Shown: one piece after another, positions 48,636 to 58,500 of the stretch | How positions within the stretch are numbered: position 1 is the first letter of the stretch | How the letters are laid out: each line of letters starts with the position of its first letter | Source of the DNA: CALLVY01 sp937899855 | GTDB lineage: Bacteria > Bacteroidota > Bacteroidia > Chitinophagales > Saprospiraceae | Reading direction: 5' to 3' | NCBI GenBank assembly: GCA_039820405.1 | Contig: JBCBQC010000005.1 | Coordinates: forward strand, 69,920-133,919 | DNA: 64,000 nucleotides | Translations under genes and position numbers: made by a program | The notes under the pieces: model-generated | Told to the model about the DNA's origin: nothing | Seen by the model: only the letters and a program-made list of their open reading frames with translations | Database searches by the model: none

Positions 48636-51600
48636 TTAGTCCCGAAGCAAACTCAAACTCCTCACCAGGCGCTCCTCGGCGGTGTAAATCACCACCCAGT
48701 AGGTTTCTCCCGCCTGCCCCCACAAGTGGATGCCCTCCTCGGGATCGGGCTCGTCCGCAGCGTAAACGGAGCGTCCCAAGGCATCGTACACTTCGATGCG
48801 TTGGGGCGCTTCGCAATCCGTCAACGCCAAGAAAAAGGTCCCCAGGCTGGGATTGGGGAAAAGCGTCAGCTCCGTAAAATCACAATCCGACCCTTCCGCC
48901 CGCAATACCAAGTCCAGGCTGGCCGTACAGCCGTACTCGTCTTGCACCCGGATGGTGTAGGTGCCCGCAGCCACAGCCACAATATCCTCGGGATCGTCGT
49001 AATCACCCGTCCCGTCCGTATCCCAATCAAAGCGGTAGGGCCCTTGCCCCCCCGTCACCTCCAAATCGATCCGACGGTCCGCGCCGTTCCCTTCCGGCAG
49101 GGCGCTCAGCCGGAGCGAATCCAGCGCCGAGAGTACCACGGTATCGCGACGCAAACAGCCCCGACTATCACTGACGTGTAGCCAGTACTCCCCCGCGGGC
49201 AGTTCCTCCAAGGTACTTCGGACGTAGCGTTCGCCCCCCGCCGCCCGCTCCCACTGGTAGGTATAAGGCGCCGTTCCCCCACTCACCTCCACCGCCAGCC
49301 GGCCCGTCCGTGCTCCCGCACAGAGCGGTAGGTCCGGGACGAGCAGCTCCGTTGTGAGGGAGTCCGGCGTACGCAGAACCAGGCTGTCTTCCCGGCTACA
49401 AGCAGCCCCGTCGCGGATGCGGACCCGATACGTCCCGGCCGGTAGGTTCTCCAGGTGAGGGACATCATCGTAGTCGCCGTAGCCATCGTACTCCCAATCA
49501 ATGGCGTAGTCCCCACTTCCGCCCCGCAACCCAATCCGTAGGGCACCGTCCGAGGTCCCCCAACAAGAGGGATCGACCACTTCTTCGGGCAATATTTCCA
49601 AGTCATTCTCCACCCGGACGCTAAAACTACAAGTCGCGCTTTGCCCCCAGTCGTTGGTGACGGTGTAGGTCACCCAGGTCGTCCCCAGGGCGAAGGTATC
49701 GCCACTGGCGTGGGTCGCTTGTAGGGTTAGGCCGCTACAAACCTCGCGGGGCGGCTCCCAGGTCGCTACGGCGGAGCAATCCGCGAGACGGGCCTTGAGC
49801 ACCAAGTCAGATGGGCAATTGTCAATTTGTAGTTCCGTCGGGTAGAGCAAGATTTCGTTGGAAAAGGTACACCCATTGAAGTCTCGGATTGAGATTTGGT
49901 GTACGCCCGCCACCAGTCCATCCTGATCCTCCGGATCGTCCCAGTCGCCCTGGCCATCGTGGCTCCAGTCGAAGGCGTAGGGAGGGGTCCCGCCGATGGC
50001 TTGGAGAAACACCTGCCCCTCCGGGGATTGGGTACAGTCGGGATGCCGGAGGCTGTCCACCTCGGCGCTGAGCGTATTGCGAACGGTGACGGTGAAGCTA
50101 CAACGGCTGGTATCGGCCAGGGCATTGATGGCGGTGTAGTGCACTTCGGTACTTCCCAAGGGAAAGGTGGCCCCACTGGGGGGAGTGGAAGTCACGGAAT
50201 TGGTACAAAAACCCGTTGGACTCAGCCAGTGGACCACGGCGGTGCAGCCCGGCGCGTTGGCCGTGACGGTAATATCCGGTGGGCACTGGAGGGCAAAGGG
50301 CGTATCTTCGATGGTGATTTGGGAGACGCAGGTGCTTTGGTTGCCATTTTGGTCCAGGGCAAAGAGCGTATCGTAGTGAATGCCGATGTCGTTACAATCG
50401 AATTGGCTTTGGCTGACCCACAGGTCGAGGGGTGTACAGTGGTCGAAGGAACCGGCGTCGAGCCAGCTGGGCTCGATGTAGAGGCTACCGGAGGGGGGCA
50501 GGTAAAGGGTGGTGTCCCGACAGAGGGCCAGGGGCGCATCGCGCTCGGGACCGCGGTCGGTGATGAGCCAGCCGTGGTCCGCCAACAGGTGAGCCCGGGC
50601 TTCCCAGGCCGCGCAGTAGCGGCTGGTGCCCGCGTGAAAGTCGACACTGTCCCGCAGGTCCCGAGCGGCCCAGCCGATGAGCAGGCTGTCGTAATGGGGG
50701 GTAGACAATTCACTCTGGTTGAACATCCGCCGGGCACTTTCCAGGGCGCCGACGGGCCAGCGGCCCAGGTTTTGATCAAAGCTGGGATTGTGTTCAAACA
50801 TCGCATTGGTCACCCGCACATTGCCGACGTCCCAATCGCCAATGTCTTGATTGAAGGCCATATTGGGGCCTTTAAACATGTTCGACATATCGCTTACCGC
50901 GCTCACCTCCCAATCACCAATATCTTGGTTAAAGCTACTGGCGTAGAAAAACAGATAGCTCATATTTTCGACTCGACTGACCTCCCAATTGCCGATGTCC
51001 TGATTGAAGTTGGCCGCGTTGGCAAACATCCAGCTCATGTTCGTCGCCTGACTGAGGTCCCATTTACGGAGGTCCTGGTTGAAACTCGTCGCCTGACGGA
51101 AAACGCTCCCAAAATTGGCGACCCGACTGACGTCCCAGTCGCCGATGTACTGGTTAAAGCTAGCGGCTCCGTAAAACATGGTGTGGATGCGCTGTACATT
51201 GTCCAATTGCCAAGCCCCGATGTCCTGATTAAAGCTACTCGCCCCGGCAAACATCATGGACAGGTGGATGGCGCTACTCACGTCCCAATTGCCAATGTCC
51301 TGGTTGAAGGCCTTGCAATTGTTAAACATGGCGGAAAAGCTACGGACCTGCCCCACCTCCCATCGATCGAGGGCTTGGTTAAAAACGGTACAACCGATAA
51401 AGGTTCGCTGGAGGTTGGTGACGCTCGATACGTCCCAATCGTTGAGGGCCTGGTTGAAATGGACACAATTGCCAAAGGTAAAGTACAAGCTTTCGACCTG
51501 ACTCACCTCCCAGTGACCGATGGGGCTATTGAACGCGGTACAAGCAAATAGCATGGACTCCAGGTTGCGGACTTGGGAGAGATCGGGGGCGTCGGTGGCG

Positions 51601-52094
51601 CTAAAATTGAGGTGACTACAACCCCGAAAGGCATTGGCCATCGTCGACCACTGTTGCGTCCCCCACTGCGCCACGTCAATCAGTTTTTCCCGATCCCCAG
51701 CATCGCGGAACAATATCCTGGGAAAGTTACCCCGAATGCGGATGGTGTAAGTACCGGGCGTACCAAAATTGTGGTGGACCGAATCGGTGATGCCCAATTC
51801 GTCAAAAATGCCGTCATCGTTCCAGTCCACATCGTACTGATAGGCTCGGTTGGGATCGATGGGGATCGTAATGGATTGATCGTCGGAAGTACCGGGCAAA
51901 TCGGTTTTCCAGCTGAGAATCAGCGAGGTGGTATCGCTGTTGATCGACGAAAAGGTATTGGAAATGGTATTGGATTCCCCAGTGGGGACGTAAGCGGCAG
52001 TAGAATGGGTGGGGGGTTGACTGTTTTTGCCGTAGCTGACACTGACCAGCAGCAAGTAGAAGGATAACTGATAAAACCTACCCATGGATAACAT
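48636..52094 (-). CDS. BspA-type surface protein with HYR and SprB repeats and T9SS tail
   Basis: 1152 aa. Start at 52094 (MLSMGRFYQLSFYLLLVSVSYG; a second ATG lies three codons on) with a signal peptide. Residues ~185-465 hold eleven 25-residue BspA/DUF285 repeats of the form FNQDIGxWDVSxVxxMxxMFxxAxx. Two HYR-like domains follow (CPPDITVTANAPGC; CPSDLVLKARLADC), then four SprB-like repeats (GGTPPYAFDW; GGSGDYAIDW; GGTAPYTYQW; GGQGPYRFDW) and a T9SS type A tail (LFPNPSLGTFFL...DALGRSVY). BspA-type LRR proteins bind host or matrix proteins in other bacteria; SprB repeats occur in the gliding adhesin. Likely a surface adhesin. It is the last gene of a minus-strand run that begins with the ECF sigma gene. 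Confidence 0.88.
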   Translation of the reverse strand: MLSMGRFYQLSFYLLLVSVSYGKNSQPPTHSTAAYVPTGESNTISNTFSSINSDTTSLILSWKTDLPGTSDDQSITIPIDPNRAYQYDVDWNDDGIFDELGITDSVHHNFGTPGTYTIRIRGNFPRILFRDAGDREKLIDVAQWGTQQWSTMANAFRGCSHLNFSATDAPDLSQVRNLESMLFACTAFNSPIGHWEVSQVESLYFTFGNCVHFNQALNDWDVSSVTNLQRTFIGCTVFNQALDRWEVGQVRSFSAMFNNCKAFNQDIGNWDVSSAIHLSMMFAGASSFNQDIGAWQLDNVQRIHTMFYGAASFNQYIGDWDVSRVANFGSVFRQATSFNQDLRKWDLSQATNMSWMFANAANFNQDIGNWEVSRVENMSYLFFYASSFNQDIGDWEVSAVSDMSNMFKGPNMAFNQDIGDWDVGNVRVTNAMFEHNPSFDQNLGRWPVGALESARRMFNQSELSTPHYDSLLIGWAARDLRDSVDFHAGTSRYCAAWEARAHLLADHGWLITDRGPERDAPLALCRDTTLYLPPSGSLYIEPSWLDAGSFDHCTPLDLWVSQSQFDCNDIGIHYDTLFALDQNGNQSTCVSQITIEDTPFALQCPPDITVTANAPGCTAVVHWLSPTGFCTNSVTSTPPSGATFPLGSTEVHYTAINALADTSRCSFTVTVRNTLSAEVDSLRHPDCTQSPEGQVFLQAIGGTPPYAFDWSHDGQGDWDDPEDQDGLVAGVHQISIRDFNGCTFSNEILLYPTELQIDNCPSDLVLKARLADCSAVATWEPPREVCSGLTLQATHASGDTFALGTTWVTYTVTNDWGQSATCSFSVRVENDLEILPEEVVDPSCWGTSDGALRIGLRGGSGDYAIDWEYDGYGDYDDVPHLENLPAGTYRVRIRDGAACSREDSLVLRTPDSLTTELLVPDLPLCAGARTGRLAVEVSGGTAPYTYQWERAAGGERYVRSTLEELPAGEYWLHVSDSRGCLRRDTVVLSALDSLRLSALPEGNGADRRIDLEVTGGQGPYRFDWDTDGTGDYDDPEDIVAVAAGTYTIRVQDEYGCTASLDLVLRAEGSDCDFTELTLFPNPSLGTFFLALTDCEAPQRIEVYDALGRSVYAADEPDPEEGIHLWGQAGETYWVVIYTAEERLVRSLSLLRD
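50715..51540 (-). repeat. Eleven tandem 75-bp BspA/DUF285 coding repeats
   Basis: Each unit encodes 25 residues with conserved Phe-Asn-Gln at the start, Trp near position 8 and Met-Phe near 18-19. The units differ at the DNA level, so they are old repeats under selection rather than a recent expansion. Ends are approximate. Confidence 0.75.
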
Positions 52095-52102
52095 TTTACG
52101 AA

Positions 52103-52131
52103 ATTAATGTCAAAATAAATTTGGCATTAAT
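52103..52131 (-). other. AT-rich stem-loop just upstream of the BspA-type gene
   Basis: ATTAATGTCAAA (52103-52114) pairs with TTTGGCATTAAT (52120-52131) with one G-U pair and a 5-nt loop, ending 8 bp before the start codon on the minus strand. It is close enough to the start to affect ribosome access; it could also be an operator-like palindrome. Confidence 0.4.
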
Positions 52132-52247
52132 GTTATCCTCTCTCCTCGTACTAGTGCTACCAAAATATTGCCAGGATTGACGCAGCGGGCATTTTAGCCC
52201 CAAAAACCACTAAAATATCCTTCCATTCCGTCCCGGTTCGGCCCCCA

Positions 52248-53453
52248 TCAACGCGGGAAAGCCACCGCCACCGTCGCCACCGCATTTTCCATCCGCAAGC
52301 GCCCGCCCGCCGTATTGGCCAGGATGGCATCAAAACGCACCCTTAACAAACGCGTGGCCTCCCCATTTTCATTGTCCAAATAGTCGGCCGACTCCAGAAT
52401 CTCAAACTGACCTTGATCGGGCGTCACCAGGCCCTCGGTGGTGTACAAAACCCCATCGGGATTGGTGTAGCGGAGGATGACCGTACCCAGCTGGAGGGTA
52501 TCTACGATGGGGGTGACCTCCACGGTATCGACGCTGGTGATGGAGTAATCAAAGTTGGCATTGCACAAGATTATGGTACTGCCCGGACCCGAACCCGAGA
52601 CGCGGCCCGAAAAGTCAGCCATACTGACACAACCCGTAGCATCCACCACCTCCACACGAGAGAGGAGAGTATCCTCAATGGTGACGAAAGCACAGGAATC
52701 CACCAGAATCGAATCCACATTGGACCAAGTAAAACTAAAGGGCGGTATACCGGAGGGGTCCGCGCAGACCAAGACCTTAGTAGAATCCGTGAGGTCGTAA
52801 TTGAGCCTTACCGTACACTCCAATCCTCCCCCACCCGAATCCAATAGAATGACTTGCGTCTTGACCTCGTTACAACCGGTGGGAAGGTTGATGGCATTGT
52901 TGATGGCCAGGCTCACGATGGGAGGATTGTCCAGAAAACTGACGGGGTAAAAATAGGGACTGGGAATGGGCTCGTTGGAAATCTGGCCGTCGCCAAAATC
53001 CCAGCGATAGCTCAGCGGAACGGTAGCACTGGATAAGTTTTCAAAGCTCACTTCAAAACCGGCTAGACTGGTATCCACCGTTTGATCAACGGAGTCGCGG
53101 TGAAAGTCGCGCTGGGAGAGGGCCAGTAAGCGGTCGATATCGAGTGGCAGGGGCCCCAACCCCGCTTCCACATTACGAATTTCGATTTCCAATTGCTCGG
53201 CACAATCCTCGCTACAGTCACTGGTTTTTTCCCAGCGCCCCACGAAGGACAGCACGTCCAGCTCGTCGTTACGAAATTCTGTAAACAGGTAGTAATCTGC
53301 CACCCCCGCTTCCAACTGGAAGGGACGGCCATCGAGCGTGGCTTCCACCGCAAACACCGGGTTTTCCTCCAGCGGCGGCGGCAACTCCGTCCGTCGACAA
53401 GCCACCACTAGCAGGAGAACGGCCAGTAGGTACGTCAGTTTATAAATGGACAT
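52248..53453 (-). CDS. PKD-domain lipoprotein of unknown function
   Basis: 401 aa. MSIYKLTYLLAVLLLVVAC is a lipoprotein signal with Cys about 19, followed by a short RRTELPPPLEE linker. A PKD-like core (LSYRWDFGDGQIS) stands near residue 150; the rest is beta-rich with SprB-like turns (GIPPFSFTWS; VVDATGCVS). It has no T9SS tail, so it is probably anchored in the outer membrane or periplasm. It starts 16 bp downstream of the anchor/beta-barrel gene and is probably in the same transcript as the sigma factor. Confidence 0.75.
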   Translation of the reverse strand: MSIYKLTYLLAVLLLVVACRRTELPPPLEENPVFAVEATLDGRPFQLEAGVADYYLFTEFRNDELDVLSFVGRWEKTSDCSEDCAEQLEIEIRNVEAGLGPLPLDIDRLLALSQRDFHRDSVDQTVDTSLAGFEVSFENLSSATVPLSYRWDFGDGQISNEPIPSPYFYPVSFLDNPPIVSLAINNAINLPTGCNEVKTQVILLDSGGGGLECTVRLNYDLTDSTKVLVCADPSGIPPFSFTWSNVDSILVDSCAFVTIEDTLLSRVEVVDATGCVSMADFSGRVSGSGPGSTIILCNANFDYSITSVDTVEVTPIVDTLQLGTVILRYTNPDGVLYTTEGLVTPDQGQFEILESADYLDNENGEATRLLRVRFDAILANTAGGRLRMENAVATVAVAFPR

Positions 53454-53469
53454 AGATCAGTAATTAGAC

Positions 53470-54858
53470 TCATTTTGCAAAAGGATAAAAGCTCAGTCCC
53501 AAACGGAACTGTAGCGGACCCGACTCTCGTAGGATCAATTGGGGATTCTCCCGATCGACCACGAGCTGTGGGACGCGGTAGCGGGCTTGTAGCGCCAGGC
53601 TCCAGTGGCGACTCAGGTGGTAGCGGTAAGCCAGCAAAGCGCCGACACGCCAAGTCCGAAACGCGCTGGCATCCAACCAACCACTCTCCAGCACCCGACT
53701 TTCGACCCTCGGGCTTTGGGGGTCACTGCCCCCGCGTTCCCAAGGCAGCAGAAAGGTCCGCTCGCGCAGGTCACCGCGCGCACCCAGCAGGTAGGTCAAA
53801 CTCAGCCCCGCCTCGATCGTCTGCCGACCGTTCCTAAGTTGTAGGGCAATCGGCAAATCCAAATAATGCAGCGATTGGGGACGCAGCTCAAAGGTCTTTT
53901 CCGCCAAGCCAAAAGTGTAGCGCCGTTGCGCCACCGAACCAGCGGTTCCAAACTGGCCGCGGCGCCCTTCGTAGAGCAGATCGGCCCGTACCGACCAGCG
54001 GGGCAGCCAGCGGTAGCGGAGCCCCAGGCCAGCGCCACCACCCAGCCACCACTGATCGTCCGTGGCGGCGGGATAGGCATCGCCAAAGACCTCCAACGCG
54101 AAGGTCCATTTGGCCAGGCGGGAGGGCGGATCAGAGTCGATTTCGCGATCCAAAGATTCCGGTTCTTCCGTCGCCCGTACGCCCAGCATCAAGGGAGCCA
54201 GACGGTCCAACTCGGTCCGTTCCACTGTTTCGGGCAGCGGAATCGCCGCTTGGTCTTTGCTACGGGGGCGATCCACGGACGTCGCTGGTGCCGGGGGGCG
54301 AGCAGCTTGCGGCGGCGTGGGTGCGGTAAGCACCTCCGGCGAGGCGGGAGAAATGCGCCCGGGATCGGCATCCGCCGGAGCGGAGGCCGGGGGCTTGGCG
54401 GCGATCGGACTGCGATTTGGTTGGGAGGCATTGGGAGTTGCTACCTCGGGTTGGGCATCAGCCACCCCTGGGTCCAGAGCATTTGGGGGGCGGGATGGGA
54501 GTAGTGGGGCGGATTCGGCACCATCCCCAGCCGAATTGGAAGGACTGGAAGGGGTGGCGGTAGGGGCGATGCTAGAGGCCGGAGCCGTGACTGTAGCATT
54601 GGGTTCGTTGCTGGGGGTGGGGGCGGTAGCGTTGGTGATGGGCGGGTTGGTGGGGACGGGCCAGAGGGTCCACAGGGCCAGCCCTCCCAGGAGTAGGCTC
54701 CCCAGCCCAAAGAGCCAGTACCAGGCGAAGAAACGACGGCGCTGCCGCCGGTCCCGATCGATCAATTCCTCGGCTTGCTGCCAGTAGGCTTCGTCGAATT
54801 CGGGAAGGTCGCGGCCTTCGAGTTTATCCCGGAAAAAGCGGTCCAGTTTGTTGCTCAT
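53470..54858 (-). CDS. Inner-membrane anchor, proline-rich linker and outer-membrane beta-barrel in one protein
   Basis: 462 aa from the ATG at 54858 (MSNKLDRFFRDKLEGRDLPEF). Residues 1-42 are cytoplasmic and charged, as in Bacteroidota membrane anti-sigma proteins; residues ~43-66 are one transmembrane helix (WYWLFGLGSLLLGGLALWTLW). Residues ~67-235 are a Pro/Ala/Ser/Thr-rich, probably extended linker. Residues ~255-462 are a PorT-like beta-barrel with alternating strands (WWLGGGAGLGLRYRWLPRWSVRADLLY; YLDLPIALQLRNGRQ) and the terminal aromatic signature FRLGLSFYPF. The gene starts 2 bp after the stop of an ECF sigma gene, so translation is coupled. One chain could therefore span from cytoplasm to outer membrane and control the sigma factor; this is inference. 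Confidence 0.78.
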   Translation of the reverse strand: MSNKLDRFFRDKLEGRDLPEFDEAYWQQAEELIDRDRRQRRRFFAWYWLFGLGSLLLGGLALWTLWPVPTNPPITNATAPTPSNEPNATVTAPASSIAPTATPSSPSNSAGDGAESAPLLPSRPPNALDPGVADAQPEVATPNASQPNRSPIAAKPPASAPADADPGRISPASPEVLTAPTPPQAARPPAPATSVDRPRSKDQAAIPLPETVERTELDRLAPLMLGVRATEEPESLDREIDSDPPSRLAKWTFALEVFGDAYPAATDDQWWLGGGAGLGLRYRWLPRWSVRADLLYEGRRGQFGTAGSVAQRRYTFGLAEKTFELRPQSLHYLDLPIALQLRNGRQTIEAGLSLTYLLGARGDLRERTFLLPWERGGSDPQSPRVESRVLESGWLDASAFRTWRVGALLAYRYHLSRHWSLALQARYRVPQLVVDRENPQLILRESGPLQFRLGLSFYPFAK

Positions 54859-54860
54859 AC

Positions 54861-55427
54861 TCAGATCACTTTGGTCGTATTTATCAATTCGCGCATCATT
54901 TCTTGTAACTTTTTGCGGGCAAAAGACAGGTGCCATTTTGAGGTACCCGTGCTGATGTCCAGCATCTCTCCAATTTCCATGTGGCTGTAGCCATCGATGG
55001 CAAAAAGGTTAAAAACTTTTTGGCTCACGGGGGGAAGTTGACGGATCAGGGCCTCCAATTGATCGGCATCGAATTGCTGATCGGCCTTGTTAAAGTCGAG
55101 TTGGTCGTGTTCGGGGTCGGGTTGGGTACTGAAGTCTTTGTACTCGATCAGTTCGCGCACTTTGCGATCGCGGCGGAACTCGTCGATGATCGCGTTGATC
55201 ATGATGCGCCGAATCCAAGCTTCAAAGGGAACGGTAGATTCGTATTTGGCCAGTCCCTTGAGGATTTTTAGAAACCCCAAGTTGAGAACGGCCACCGCAT
55301 CGTCGCGATTGTTTTTGTAACGCATACACACGCCAATCAGCACCGGAAAACAGGACCGGTAGAGTTGGTACTCGGCCCGACGATCCCCGCGGATACAATC
55401 TCGAAGCAGTTGGCGGTTGACGTTCAT
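54861..55427 (-). CDS. ECF-type sigma-70 family RNA polymerase sigma factor
   Basis: 188 aa, normal ECF length. Region 2: YRSCFPVLIGVCMRYKNNRDDAVAVLN and FEAWIRRIMINAIIDEFRR; region 4: PPVSQKVFNLFAIDGYSHMEIGEML then SKWHLSFARKKLQEMM. It should direct RNA polymerase to a small regulon. It is the first gene of a minus-strand group with the anchor/barrel protein (2-bp gap), the PKD lipoprotein and perhaps the BspA-type protein, which suggests that this envelope cluster is self-regulated. Confidence 0.9.
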   Translation of the reverse strand: MNVNRQLLRDCIRGDRRAEYQLYRSCFPVLIGVCMRYKNNRDDAVAVLNLGFLKILKGLAKYESTVPFEAWIRRIMINAIIDEFRRDRKVRELIEYKDFSTQPDPEHDQLDFNKADQQFDADQLEALIRQLPPVSQKVFNLFAIDGYSHMEIGEMLDISTGTSKWHLSFARKKLQEMMRELINTTKVI

Positions 55428-55472
55428 AAATCCCTTTACGGGTTGATCTACCTTGGTGTTCTCCTAAAAGTA

Positions 55473-55516
55473 GCGGAAAGTGGGAAAAATACTAGATTTT
55501 ATTCCCAACTTTCCGC
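55473..55516 (-). terminator. Long stem-loop between the SprB-like gene and the ECF sigma gene
   Basis: GCGGAAAGTGGGAA (55473-55486) pairs with TTCCCAACTTTCCGC (55502-55516) with a single bulge. It lies 44 bp after the stop of the SprB-like gene on the minus strand and is followed by ACTTTTAG. Likely terminator, although it could also sit in the sigma gene's upstream region. Confidence 0.5.
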
Positions 55517-55559
55517 TTTCCTTCTACGCTATAAAACTATCTAGGAGTTAAAATTTCAT

Positions 55560-58500
55560 TTATTGCTTGAGCAATTTACCCACCACGGCCCGTTGGCCAT
55601 CGTTGAGTTCGAAGAGGTAGAGCCCCGCGGGTAAATCGGCCACCGATATTTCGATCCGACCGCCCCGAGCGTCACCACTCCAGGTCCGCTGCAACTGACC
55701 GGCCAGGCCGTGAATCCGCAGCTCCAAGGCATTGCCCCAGCTGTTGTCCAGCTCCAGGAACCACTGGTCCGTAGCCGGATTGGGGAAGGCCTTCCAAGTG
55801 TTGTCGGGCGCTACGGTAAAGGTACCCGTACTGATGTCGCCATTTTCCACCTCAAAGTCGCGACCCTCCACCAGCGGACCGTCGGCCGTCAGGCTTACCC
55901 AGTAGTGAGCGTGCTCGTGACCGGGCCATTCTACCATCACCTGGTAGTTTCCGAAGGGCAGGTGGCCAAAGTCGTAGTTGCCATCCGCATCCGAATGGAC
56001 GTAGGCGATGATGTTGCCAAATTCGTCAAAGAGCAGGATCGTGATGCCCGGAATGCCCGTTCCATCCTCGTGGTGGATGTTGCCGCTGATGCCACCGTTG
56101 CCACTGCCGCTGCCGTTGAGGGGATGCAGGAGGACATAGGCATCGCACCAGGTCGTGTTGTTGGGAATGCTGAAGACGCGCGCGTCGTCCCACATGGCCT
56201 CGGAAAAGGCGTAGGTCGGGGCGTACAGATCGGCTCCGAGCGCTCCAGCCTGGATGCCGGCGCGAACGATGTAGTCGCCATCGGCTAGGCCATCAAAGCT
56301 ATAGACCCAGAAGTAGGCCTGGCCCGAGAAGCTTTGGGTGTCTACCAAGGTGGCCGTACCATTATCGAGGCGGTACAGTTCGACCAGGGTGGCCCCAATC
56401 GGGTCGGTAGAATCGGGTGGGTACACCAATCCACAGATGCTGCGGTTGAGGTCGGGACTCCCTAGGAAGTCGTAGCAGGCCGTGGCCACGCAACCCCCTC
56501 CGTCGGTAAAGGTAACGCAGTAGATGCCGGGCTGGCTGACGACGATAAAGTCTTCGGTTTCTCCGGTCGACCAAACGTAGCTAAAGGGAACCGGGCCATT
56601 GGCCGGCGTACCAGCCACCAGGATGCTCTCACCGGCCGTCCCAGTGGTGTCCTCGTAGATGAATACCGAACAGGTCACCGAATCGGGATAGTAGTAGTAA
56701 CAGTCGGAAGCTTGGCAGCCATTGTCATCGGTCACGGTAGCGCAGTAGGTCCCCGGCTGCGTGAGGATGATAAAATCATTGGTCTCGCCCGTATTCCACT
56801 GGTAGCTGTAGGGACCAGGACCCGTCGAGTAGGCCCAAATCACCACCGAATCAATGGGTAGGATGGTATCGCGAAGGATAAAGGCGGCGCAGTCAATGGG
56901 ATCGGCCAGGTAGTAAAAGCATTCGGAGGCTTGGCAACCCGTTGCGTTATCGGTCATCGTGACGCAGTAAACACCCGTTTCGAAGACCGCAATCCAGTCG
57001 CCCGTATGGCCGTTGCTCCACACGTAGCTGAAGGGCCCTACCCCAATGGATTGGGCGTACAGGAGGGTCGTGTCGCCTCCGAACACCGTATCCTGGTAGA
57101 TGAATACCTGGCAGGAATCACCACCGTTAATGGGGCCATCGTAGTAGTAGCAGGTCGCGGCTTCGCAACCGTTGGCATCGGTGACGGTAGCGCAGTAGGT
57201 ACCGGCTTGGGTGACGGTGATGAGGAAGGAAGTCTCGCCCGTCGACCACTGGTAGGTGTAGGGGCCGGGGCCCGAGGAATAGGCGCAGAGCAATTCGCTG
57301 CCGCCACCGCCCGGTAAGCCCTGGATGGTGGCCGTACATTCGAGCGGATCGTGGAAATAACAGGCCACCGCTACGCAACCCGTGGCGTCGGTGACGGTGA
57401 CGCAGTACTCGCCCGCTCCACCGACAAAGGTGATTTTACTGGTACTGCCCGTATTCCACTGGTAGCTGAAGGGAGGCGTTCCCCAAGCTTCGGCCACCAG
57501 GACCAAGGTATCCGCACCACTGATGGAGGTATCGGGGTAAATGAATACGCTGCAAGAATCACCACCGTTACCGGCACCCTCGTAATAGTAACAGGTCTCC
57601 GCCGCGCAACCCCAGGAGTCCACCACGGTGACGCAGTAGAGACCGGGTTCGGTAACGTTGATGATAAAACTCGTTTCCCCCGTCGACCACTGGTAGGTGT
57701 AGGGGCCGGGGCCCGAAGAATAGGCACAAAGGTCTTCTCCACCATTGCTGGCCCCCAGTACGCCAATGGAAGCGGTACAGGAATCGGGATTATTTTGGAA
57801 GCTGTAACAAGCGCTGGCCTCACAACCATTGACGGCGGTAATCGTGACGCAGTAGGTACCGGAAGTGTAGACGGGAATGGCTCCCGCCGTACTGCCCGTA
57901 CTCCAGTTGTAGGTGAATGGACCCGCCCCGTTGGCCTCGGCGTAGAGGAAGAGCGAATCGTAACCGTAGGAGGTATCGGCGTAGATGTAGACACCACACG
58001 AATCGATCGTTCCTCCAAAGTAGTAGCAACTGCTCACCACACAACCCACCGCGTCGGTCATATCGACGCAGTAGACCCCCTGGGTATCGGCAAAAATACT
58101 GACGCCGGTTTCTCCCGTACTCCACAGGTAAGAATAAGGCGGCACGCCCCACATGACGGCGGTCAGCACCGGCAAGGGGCCTTGAGCAAAGGGATCTTCG
58201 TAGATGTAGCCACTACAATAGTTGTTGGTATCGGGTACGTAATAAAAACAATCGCTGGCCTCACAACCGGTACTGCTCGTAATCGTCAGGCAGTATTCGC
58301 CCTCTTGGGTGACAAAGATCTCGCTATCCGTCGATCCCGTACTCCAATTGTAGGTAAAGGGTCCTTGCCCAGTGAGGTAGGGGTACAGGAGTACGCTATC
58401 GGAGGGCCAGTAGAATAAGGTATCGTAGAGGGTGACGGAACAATCGAGGAGAGGCTGGTACAGCACGCAACCGAGGGCCACACAGCCCGCACCATCGGTC

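Noticed and set aside
49896..51551. A 551-codon open frame antisense to the BspA-type gene
   Set aside because: It lies wholly inside repeat coding sequence on the other strand, its product is Gly/Val/Ile-rich without a fold or signal, and the minus-strand gene has unmistakable domains.
57351..58418. A 355-codon plus-strand frame in the SprB-like gene
   Set aside because: Shadow of the repeated minus-strand gene; the product is repetitive only because the repeats are.
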